Shown here: positions 12,761 to 23,004 of the stretch, piece by piece
Numbering within the stretch: position 1 is the stretch's first letter
How the letters are laid out: the number at the start of each line of letters is the position of its first letter
DNA from: Whitmania pigra
Taxonomy: Eukaryota; Annelida; Clitellata; Hirudinida; Haemopidae
Assembly (NCBI GenBank): GCA_021613335.1
Contig: JAJTWR010000461.1
Span: 124,001-188,000 of the forward strand
Length of the DNA: 64,000 nucleotides
Direction of reading: 5' to 3'
Made by a program: the position numbers and the translations under genes
The notes under the pieces: generated by a model
Told to the model about the DNA's origin: nothing
What the model saw: the letters and a program-made list of their open reading frames with translations, nothing else
Database searches by the model: none

Positions 12761-13005
12761 TGTTGTTTGCGATGTTGCTGTTTTTTTAGAAATTGCATAT
12801 TTTAATAGTGGTCAATTTTAAAATTTAGCACTTAGTCTAGTCTTAAGGAAACGGCTTTAAATAATTTTGTTCTAATTTACGTATTAAGCTTTGAATTTTT
12901 AAAAGGCTACATTAATTATATGTTTTTGATGTTTTAATCATCATCCACTGAATCTCTCTGAGTAACTGTATTGCTACTTTCTTTTCGTCATCAACAACAG
13001 GTCAA

Positions 13006-16000
13006 ATGCTTGAAATTTGGCAGTATAAACGCAACAATTTGTTTGAACTCGACGAAGATGCCCTCGAAAGAATCCTCCTAGACAGCAGGGTGCGGAACAG
13101 CAAAGTGATGGTTGTGTCCGTGGGTGGATGGGTTAAAACAGGGAATTCGTTTCTGCTCAACGTCTTCTTAAAATACCTACAAAATCCTGGTAAACCTGTA
13201 TGTTTTCTTTTCTTTTGAGTGCTATCACATTTTATTGTTATTTTTTCTACTCGTTAAGTTGTGCTTGCAATTCACTTGTTTCTAAAGTTATTGAATTTGT
13301 TAAGCATTTTGTGGCCTGAAAGTGATTCTTTAACTAGTATTTAACTAGTAATAATGATTAACAACTTGTGATTTTTGATACATAAATAACGATATGTAGA
13401 CCTGAAGTTGCTAATATAGTTTGAATTAATCAAATAATTTAAAATTTACCTAAACTAACCAAACTACTTAAAAAGATGTCAATTGCTGACTCACCTCATA
13501 CTCTGCTTTAAGCTATTTTTCACAAACTGAAAACCAACAAATACCTATGCGAGACCTCTAAACACTTTTTTGCAATCCTGTAGTAATTTTATTTGTATAT
13601 TTTGTGGTCTTATCTCTGTACTGCTCTAATACTCTAAACGTTTAAATCTTATTGATTGGCCATGTAAGCCATTAAAAGCCCTTTGACCTTGTTTGAAATG
13701 AAAATAAAACTAAATAAGTGACATTACATTTCAGGATTGGATGGTCAACCCCGTTGCTCCAATGAAAGGTTTTGCTTGGAAAGAGCACGTGTACCAAACA
13801 ACAAGATGCATTTGCATGTGGAGTGAACCATTCTTCATCACCACTCCATCTGGTGAAAAGGTTATTTTAGTGTTGTTTTAAGAATTGGTGAATCAATATG
13901 CAGCACTTGAGGATCACATGATCAACATGTTGAACACCGTATGCTGAGTATGATATATAAAAAACATGGGCATGTTATTTTTAACCTGCAGCATTGCTAG
14001 CTAATAAGCCATTCATTTATGAGCGTAAAGTAAAAATACAATTATTAATTAATTGTAATTTGACGAATAATTTAAACCTTTTCTGCCATGTCAGGTTTGT
14101 GTTCTCCTCATGGACACTCGGGGGACTGAGCTGCCCTCTGATAAGACAAGCTCAATGCAAGACAAGATCCAATTATTTAAATCACTCGTTTCTTCTGTTG
14201 AGCTCTTCAGCACTTTCTTTGTGCATTATTCAGAGTCGAGGCTCAAGGTTAAGAAACTTTCAAGTTAATTATTTTATGAGTTGCCCCGGTAATTACTATT
14301 TCTCGATGACGTCGACATAAGCAATTGTGATTTTTGAGAAATTAGTAGTTTTGAAGACATGCCTTGTTTCAATCTTTATATATATTACGTATATTTATGA
14401 AGGTCTCTGAGCTGGCACATACTTTATTTTTGTATATTATTATTATTTATTAGTATCAATAAACAATTATTGAACAATAAAAAGATTTTTTAATCACTGT
14501 CTTCCTTAATAAGAAAATAAATTAGTTCATTCGAGAGTATGAATTTAAGCTAAAATTTATTCAAGTACACCGTCGATTATGGGAAGTTGGCCTTGGAAGT
14601 TTACAAAAGAAAGCCATACCAGGTAAGTCTCAGCAGAATGTTATGGTTTAATGCCAGGACAGGCAATTGTTTTGGCCACTCTTAGGTGTTCAGTAGTGTC
14701 AGTCAATTCATTTTTTAATGTTTAGTTGCATATGATGTCCCATCTCACCTCTTAATTATTGTTGATTGATTTATTGAGACATTTGATTTGTTGATTTGAG
14801 CTCCTGTTCGTTTTTTTATTTTTCTTTTCGGTCACGTTGGAAATCCTTTTAAGTGCCCTTTCACGTGTTTTGGAATAAATTGTAATCGTGCCAGCTGTAA
14901 TTGGCAATCATGTGAAGTTAGTTTAGTAATACAATTATAATATTTAGTTGATTCATTAATTAATTTTTAGACTTTATACTTCCTGCTTCGAGACTGGGGT
15001 CGATATGCTTACAGATTTCCATCTATAAAATGTCCACTTGGACTTAAGGGTGCTGAGGATATGATGAAGGCAGAATTGAAGGTGGTCTACAAAATAATGT
15101 GAAACTAATTAATTAATCTTTTGATGAATTATTAAGTGCATTAATTTGTTAGGTGTTTATTAGTACATTTGGCTGCGAAATATAATAAATTCGTTTAATG
15201 AACTGGTTGTTGATTGATGAATATTTTTTTTTAATTTATAATTATTTGTATATAACATATTTTATATCGATTAGCTGATATTTGTTATGTATTAACTAAT
15301 TACTCGATAATGCTATATTAGTTAATTAGATAATTGTTGATAAATGAGAAGGAATAAATTGTGTTTAAGAAAATCGAATTGCCCATTTCCGAATGCTTCG
15401 AGGACTTGCACTGCTACACTATGCCATTCCCTGGAAATCACGTCTTTACTAAAACGTTTCAGGGGTGTCTGTCAGATAAAGGTTATAACACTATTTGATG
15501 CCAAATACGATCACGTTAGATTAATTTAAATATTGATTATAACTTTAAATGACAATTAATATTTATAATTGATAAAAAAAATCATAACCATTATTTCCAG
15601 GAATCACACCAAAATTCTTGAGCAGCCTCAAGGTCTTAACGGAGCACCTATTCGATCCAAAGAATGTTGTCATCAAGGAGATCAATGGCAAGCAAGTAAC
15701 TGGATTGGAGTTGTTTCTGTACTTCAAGGTGATGATGATGATGGTTTGGATTGCATGTTCTGAAACATCTTGATTATTTTATTTCTGAATGTGCTTTAAA
15801 TGCATATATTTGTGCAGCTGTTGTTTTGTTGTGCATGTTCAAATATTGCATAGGGTCAGATCAAGTAAAATCAGTCAATTTTGAACAATTTTCCCACCAA
15901 AGTATTAAAAATTTATCATTTCACACAACAAGCAGTGGTTTATATAATGGTAGAATGAATAAATTTTTTAAAATTAAATATTCTTAGTTTTAAAAATATT

Positions 16001-16401
16001 TAAGTTTAAAAACTTATCAATTTCTGAGCCAGAACCTTTAAAAAATAGTAAATCACAAAACATTCAATTTTAAATTATTTAATAGCTTGTAATTAGATCA
16101 ATAAATCTACCAAAAATCATTGATTTACCATATTTATTTATTTTTATTTATTCATTGAAACCAAAAAGAGGGCCACAAGTGACCGCTAACACAAATTGGT
16201 GTCTGATAATCAGTGCATATAGAGTGCATATACCAAATTTAGGTCAATTAAATTGTTAGAAATTTTTTCAAGTCAGTGTTGGAAATGCAGGCCTTAAATT
16301 GACTATGAGTTGTAGAGCTAATAATATATGGGGCAAAGAGGGTTTACAATATATTTATAATATTAGATGAGCTCCCATGATGGTGACACTTTACAAATGC
16401 A

Positions 16402-16462
<61 letters not shown>

Positions 16463-19400
16463 GTTATTGTTATTATTATTATTATATTAGTTATAATATG
16501 TGTGTCTGATTTTTCTAAAAATAAAAAAAAAATTTTGATAAGTTGTAGAGCGACCTTAGAACTTAAAAAAATTGTTGACAACCTTTTTTAGCTAAGTAGC
16601 ACTAAAGATTGATACATTTTTGATTTTTTGCTGAATTTTGAAGTTTATAATACAAAAACTACCTAATGTATAAGAATCAATCTCTGAGATAGTGTAACCA
16701 AATTGGAAAACTAGTATTGATTAAATATGTTTAGTTTGTCAAAATATGTTTTCAAAAAGTGTAATTTTTACAAAAATTTCTCATTTTCTGAGTTTGCATT
16801 CCTCTAAAATCATGAATCACAAAATAATAATTTATTATTTAATAAGTTAAAGTTAGTCAAACAAATATCATTGCTCTATCTCAGTGAACATTAGTTACAG
16901 CACATTATGTGTGGCAGATTTTCAAAAAATTAAAAATTAGAAAAGTGGGGTGACCACTTTTTGTTGTATCAAAATATTTTTTTCATTAAATAATTTGGTG
17001 GAAATGTTTACTGAGTTCATTTGATCTGAACATTGCAAAAATTTGCATTTAATATCTTACTATTCATAATTATTTCAACCGACTTTTGGCTCAATAGGAA
17101 TAATAGCCAATGCATCTTGCAATTTGTATATTGACTCTTAATGTCAGTAATTCATTTTTTACTATAATTTTCTTATCTTTTACATCACATTTATATAAAT
17201 TAACATCAAATGGATGTTTTAAAGAAATTTCATTCAAATTTTAATATGCAAACCTTTTGTCATATTATTAAATGTTAATAGATGCACAAAATAATCAAAA
17301 CTATAAGCAAATATATGCATCAGTTTTTCAGATAACTTGACAAATTTACATTTAAAAATAGGCAATTCCTTTCCAATCTCTAATAATTAATATTTGTTAT
17401 ATATTATGTTGACCAGTCTTGCACCGAAGCTTTACAAAGAAACTCTCCTCAATTAGGTGTTTGGCATGAGGTTATTATTAAAGTTAATAATTTATCATAA
17501 CAGTATAATAATCAATTGTCATCTTTATTTCTTACTTTTCAAACAAGGTTGCAGAGGAATTAGTGACAAGGGTTCGATACGGGAATTATGCACGTTTTAA
17601 CGCTATGTTGCAACGGACGTTTGAGGAGGTGAAATTTAAAATTATAAATTAGGGCTGCAGATTTATATGCTTTAGTGGGCGCTTAATGAGCTTAAATTAA
17701 TTAACATGACGATTAACACATCAAATTTTTTAAAACTTTATAGCATTATTTTATAAATTTTGAAATATTTCCATAAAAAATTTGTCAACTCTTTGTTTTG
17801 TGTGCTTCCTATTTTCCTTTTGTTTACAAAGACTTCACTGTTTACTCTGTAAAAAAGATTAACTGATTGGATAAAAGTTTTTGTGAAAATTGATTAGATA
17901 ATAAGATGGTGATATTAAAAAGGTGTTAACTACAATTTAAATTATTAATCATGCAAATAATGGCAATTAAAACAAAATATTTATATGCAGCCCTATTATT
18001 AATTAATCATTACAGTTATTTATTATTGCAGTTAGTATATTCATTGATGTTTTCATTCATTATTTACTTTTCCTGGCAAATGTTTATCAGCAAGCATTGG
18101 ACAGGATTCGTGCAATCAAGCACAAGATAATTTTAAATCCACATCCATGTACTTTGATAAAGGTGATTGTAATTAGTAATCTTCACATTTACTCATCATT
18201 GTAATTAGTCAATTCATCTTTATTCATTACTTTTTCTGGCAAAGGCTATGGAGGAAGAAAGGGTTAAGGTTGCTGGTGCTAAAGATATTTACTTTTCCAA
18301 GCTTTTGGGTTTGACGGAGGTCGTTATATTTATCAATTAATTGTCAGTTATTTATTATTGCATTTGCTCAATATTTTTGTAAATTCCTCTTTTATGGTTT
18401 TACCAATGAAGACAAGGATTGGAAGATCGTGGGATGCAATTGCTATGGATAGGGCTGAATTATTTTACACAAGGAGAATGAATGAGGTTAGATGGTAATT
18501 ATTATCTTGGTGATTAAACATTTCAAGAGCAGCTTCTATTTGGTAACAGTTTATGTATGGCAAGAACATGGATCTTCTAAACGGTCTGATCCTGCAGGTC
18601 TATCATGATGTGTGCTGTAAGTTAGCTGTGGAAAAGTTGAGGTGAGCTATGATAGATGCGTGCAGGCATTAACCCATTCGGCCAAGCCGTACCTCGCATC
18701 GTCTGAGGATAATTGTTGATTCCGAAGATTGGATTTGTAAATGTAAACATATTTCTTGTTGTTCATCATTTAAGGCGGATGGGTGTTGTAGACCACATCT
18801 TTGAGAAAGAGCTGAACGGCAGACTCAAGAAATTGCACGAGGACTATGTGAAAGACTTGAAAGTATGTTTGAGTCGCAGTGAAGTTTTCATTTCTTACAT
18901 GTCATGCTGCTTTGGTCATGGTTATGATAGTAGAGTGGAATTATTAATTATTAAGACATTAGTTGAATTATTAATTATTAAAACATTATTTGAATTATTA
19001 GTTATTTATTAAATATTAGTGACCGTCTGCTAAAAATGTATTAGAATTTAATGAACTTACCTTTCTGTGACAGCACATTGCATCAGAGCCGAACAACCCA
19101 TTAACAAGTGGTAAAAAGAATATTTCCTTATACAAAATGGTAAAAGAAAGGAAGATATGTGATTCTGATTGTGATGTTTAATGATTACATTTGGTCTTAC
19201 TATATATTTCACATAAATAAAATAATGTTGAATAATTAATTTTATGACCTGGGCTAAATTTCCATTGTAATTGTTTTTGAGGAAACAATTTCATATATTT
19301 TTATTTTTATTTTATCACCTGTCATTAGATGCAGAGATCGCAATGGTGATAGCAGATCTTTTCATTATAGATAGGCACGATGCATTTTAACTTGTTTATT

Positions 19401-20538
19401 AAGTTATAATGACAGGTGATGTGTGAAATTTCAAATGATTAAGTAAATTGAATTATTTGAAACCATGAAATCAATTGAAATTAATATGTAAATTTGTCAA
19501 ATGATTTTGATATTCCCTAAAAAGATTTTACCCATTAGTGCAGGGGTTCCCAAACTTTTTGTGCCCACGGTTTCCTTAGAGGACATAATATGGTCCACGG
19601 CCCCCCTATCAAAATTTTTCAAGAAAAAAGTAACGAACAATAATTTACTGTCAAAAAAGAACCATACAATGTATTTTGAAAGCAAATTTTTAATGCGAAG
19701 ATTGCTCCTGCTTCTTGTTCACAAGTAGATGGAATCTGGGCTTTGGTTTTGACAGGGCCACTCTCATGTCATCCTTTGCATCAAGTTTGTTTCGTGATTT
19801 TGTTTTGATTGTCAGCAGGGTTGAAAATCCAGCTTTATAGAGGTAGGTTGTCACAAAAGGAATGATGGATGTCATGGCTCTTTTTGCTAGAACTGGGTAT
19901 GGTATTACCATGGAGCACCAAAACTCATAATCAGCCAAACTCTTGACCTGAAACTCTCTTTCGCAACTCTTCGTGCCTCAGATCAATGAGATCATCCTTG
20001 GCCAAATCCTGATCATCCACACTTTCCAAACTGACCAAAAATGGATTCCTGACCCAAGCATCATGGGGCTGCAACTCTTTCGTAAAAAAGTAGTCATGAA
20101 ATGATGCCATCAGAGCCCTGGCTCCCTGGTTGGGAACCCCTGCATTAGTGGTTAAATGATTTGTTAAATGACAATCTGCTTGTCAAAATGGCCATACAAT
20201 ATTATAGATTAGTTAATTGATTACCTAATAAATCACTAGCACTAAACATTGGTACCAATAAAGGCTCAGAGCTTAATAAACAATGCCTGTTGAACTTCTG
20301 TTCCTGCTGCTTTGAAATGTTCAACTTGTTATTTTTGTTTGTAATTCATCTTATCTTTCTTTGACAGGATTGCTCTAAATATTTCAACTCGGTCTTACTA
20401 GCAATTCAAAATAGGACGGCCGAGCCAGCTATTTCCACAGACAAGAAGTGCAATGAAAATTTGTATTCTAATCTTGATGCCTTTACAATGACTGTTTGGT
20501 TTTACTATATATTTCTTATGAATAACATTCAAAAATAA
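13006..20538 (+). CDS. Atlastin-like protein with altered GTPase P-loop
   Basis: Atlastins are dynamin-like GTPases that fuse ER tubules. Thirteen exons are joined with phase agreement: 13006-13197 (exon from 13001), 13735-13860, 14095-14247, 14566-14622, 14971-15081, 15370-15481, 15601-15728, 17548-17628, 18091-18162, 18245-18319, 18412-18486, 18550-18641 and 18775-18862. They give 454 codons, then one of two terminal exons (19074-19181 or 20368-20538). Atlastin features are FELDEDALERILL, MVVSVGGW, GFAWK, LLMDTRGT (G3), FLLRDW (the RD motif), PFPGNHVFTK and IKEINGKQVTG. The P-loop reads GWVKTGNS, so the conserved GKS lysine is Asn47 and the atlastin catalytic Arg is Lys44. No paired transmembrane hairpin is visible at the C-terminus. 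Start at 13006 assumes an untranslated first exon; a further upstream coding exon is possible. Confidence 0.8.
15729..17547. other. Long AT-rich intron of the atlastin-like gene
   Basis: This 1.8-kb intron is AT-rich with no exon I can recognise. It contains a pure ATT microsatellite. The frames at 15751-15987 and across the microsatellite are not protein-like. Confidence 0.55.
16402..16488. repeat. (ATT)n microsatellite
   Basis: About 28 ATT repeats with two GTT interruptions. Poly-isoleucine frames on both strands here are artefacts of the repeat. Confidence 0.97.
18655..18710 (-). mobile_element. SINE fragment (A-box end)
   Basis: On the minus strand the sequence cttggccgaatgggttaat resembles the tRNA-like head of the SINE at 8240-8375. 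Only this short part is visible, inside an intron of the atlastin-like gene. Confidence 0.35.
18937..19012. repeat. 27-bp tandem repeat, 3 copies
   Basis: Three copies of a unit close to gaattattaattattaaaac with a 27-bp period lie in the intron just before the first candidate terminal exon of the atlastin-like gene. Confidence 0.85.
19541..20142 (-). mobile_element. hAT element with transposase C-terminal remnant
   Basis: Terminal inverted repeats start caggggttcccaaac on the left and, read inward, caggggttcccaacc on the right. Both sides are flanked by the identical 8-bp duplication cattagtg (19533-19540 and 20143-20150), as expected for hAT. On the minus strand a frame includes FSTLLTIKTKSRNKLDAKDD and RVALSKPKPRFHLLV, the C-terminal part of ZBED5/SCAND3-type hAT transposases. 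At 602 bp it cannot encode a full transposase, so it is an internally deleted, non-autonomous copy. It lies between the two candidate last exons of the atlastin-like gene. Confidence 0.93.
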
Positions 20539-23004
20539 CTTTGGAACCATTAATTTTCTGGTCCGGTCCAAAATGCCTTTGCAATTGTGTTTTTGCTAAG
20601 TGTCTCTAATTTGATTTTGGTAATTCATGTTTATAACTTGGCTCAAATTAAAAATAATTTTGTATTCTGCAAGTTATCGCAAGTTGGTTGACTAACGGAA
20701 ACCAAATCGAAACACTCAGGACTTTGTTTACGATTTTGTTATTGTTTATTACCGAACATAATTCAAGGTGCATCAATTGAAGCCAATCTTGTTCTTGTTA
20801 GAAAAGATTTGTGAGAAAAATGTCTTAAATCACTGAAACATGTCTTGAAAATCAAACTCTCCCCAAAGAATGGGAGATAAGCGTCTCGTCAATGAGTTAA
20901 TTAAACGCAAATTGTTGCACTTAATGGTTAAATTTTTAATCTTTTAATTGCTGTAAGTTGGCATCAACGTATGTAATCGTAATAATCACTTAATTAAGGA
21001 CTTTATTTGATTTCTTCATTTCAATGGTCTTCCCTTCCTTCAGGTGCTGTCCTGCGAAGTTGTAGTCCTTTTGTTTGTTGTTGTTTTGTAGCTTGTCTGC
21101 CTTCTCGTTTGAACTCTTGCTGCATTCCTTGTCTGATGTCTGTTCTGAATTCCACTTTTACGAAGGTTCCGGCAATTATTTCCGCCTGGAGATACTTCAT
21201 AGAGAAAGTATTGAAACAGAAAGAAGTATAGTAGAATGTTAGTTAAAATATAACTAAATAAATGTTATTATTGATCTTAACAAACCGGTTGAATATCAAA
21301 TCGTTTCAATTGATGACGAATAAATGAGGTCCGATCAATTTCACGTCATTTAAAACTTTCCAGGTGGTTGAGCAAGCAAATTAAACATTTGCTACAATCC
21401 ATGTAAATAATTATCATGAAATAAAGCTATCTCCAACGGAAGACTCCAAAATGGCGTCCCCGAGGAAACTGATGGTGAGAAACAGTGCTTACCTGCGTTC
21501 TACAGGTAGAATAGACTGATGGATGAGATGGTGATAAAAGGTGAGTGTTAGTAACTGAAATAAACCACGAGCTTGTGGACGATGCTTGTTGTCAACATCA
21601 GACGTTGAAGCTTATTTCTGATGACGGAGTTTGAACTTTTTAGCGAAATGTTAAGGCATCAATTTATACCATTTTGTAAAAGCGGGATGCTAATGCGAAC
21701 AAAGTTTTTTAATTTACCATGAAACTTTAGATTTTATAATAAAGTGAATCTAGGAACTCAAATATCATTAAAAGGTTTGTTGATAATAACATTTTAGTGT
21801 TTTTGTTTAAAATTTACAAATTCTTTTTAAAATGTAAATGCATCTAAACTAGAGTTCACATTTGCAGAAATCTTGAATGTACTTAGTAGGTTAACTTTAC
21901 CATATATATGAAAATTCGCTTGATGTTTGAAAACCAACGCGAAAACAAAGTCGACTATGTAAATAAGTTAATCAGTCTACTTTGACAGAATTTTAAAATT
22001 TTGAATAAAAAGTTCCTTTAAGCTTTGGGGTATTAGATCGCATTCCCGTATCCTGGTAAGAGGATAGGTATTCCCGATGAAGGAATTAAAAATGGCTAAA
22101 CATTAGCCGCGACTTTTTAATGGACGCATCATTTATTTGTGGCAACTTTACCGCCACACCAGAGCAGAAAGAGCGATTATCGATGAAATTCTTACTGAAA
22201 ACGATAAAACTGCATGGCGATCTTCGTGGAGTCTTCTCTTATTGAGAACCTCACAGTTGATGAACGTATGTGAACGTGGTGTGATGTGTATGTGCATGTG
22301 ATTTTGCGCTACTACGGCATTAAGGAGTAAAATTATCATAAATTAATTTTGCGTGATTCATGCAATTATCATAAATTAATTGATTCATGCAGTTTTATAA
22401 GTGGTCATTATGCTAACCATGTACTCTAGTCGGATGAAAGGGGCAGAAATAGTTGCTGGAAATATTGCAAATCTATTTATTTGGAAATTGAGGATCTCAA
22501 ATCGTCCTTAAACTCGACCTCCTTTTGTTATTATTAACATCTCCAGCTCTTCGTATTGATCAACAATAAATATTGATTTATAGTGCAGGCCAACGCTTCG
22601 TACTTTCACCAACGATAACTAACTCATATTAGTAAATGGTTGGAATATAATCGTACATATTGTATTTAATGTCCCAAACCAATTTATTATTATTAACAAA
22701 CTAATCTGTCTATCAGTTCAGGGTATCTCATAGTAGCCAAACAAAAAAATATTATGAATGAAAATAAATATGAATGGAACTATATAGATACATTTTCACT
22801 GTTGCAGCTTCATCGATGAAACATTTTTTCAACTCGTTCACTGGCAATTAGAAGAAAAAGGAATTTAAAAACCTATTTGCTGATCTTCAGACAATATCCA
22901 ATTTCAAGTCAACCTACATCTTCAAGAAGCTAATCAAAATTAATAAATTCATCACATCCGCTCAGCAATCTCAATCTCTCTCTCTCTTAGAAGGTGAAAC
23001 TGAA
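20539..23004. other. Unresolved interval before the 744-codon gene
   Basis: No gene is certain here. Noted items are an unidentified 59-codon minus-strand frame at 21021-21200, an AATAAA-like signal near 21420, and a possible short plus-strand first exon, MASPRKLM, at 21451-21474 followed by GTGAGA. Just before 23005 the sequence tctctctctctctcttag looks like a polypyrimidine tract plus splice acceptor (exon from 22991), so upstream exons of the next gene may hide in this interval. Confidence 0.4.
21021..21200 (-). CDS. Candidate 59-aa basic ORF, unidentified
   Basis: On the minus strand an ATG frame of 59 codons contains AEIIAGTFVKVEFRTDIRQG and is rich in Gln, Lys and Arg. It reads more like protein than the Ser/Cys-rich plus-strand frame opposite. 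The last bases before 21200 resemble a splice acceptor, so it could be a terminal exon rather than a whole gene. I recognise no family. Confidence 0.25.
   Translation of the reverse strand: MKYLQAEIIAGTFVKVEFRTDIRQGMQQEFKREGRQATKQQQTKGLQLRRTAPEGREDH

Noticed and set aside
16363..16591. Poly-isoleucine frames on both strands
   Set aside because: They are translations of the ATT microsatellite.
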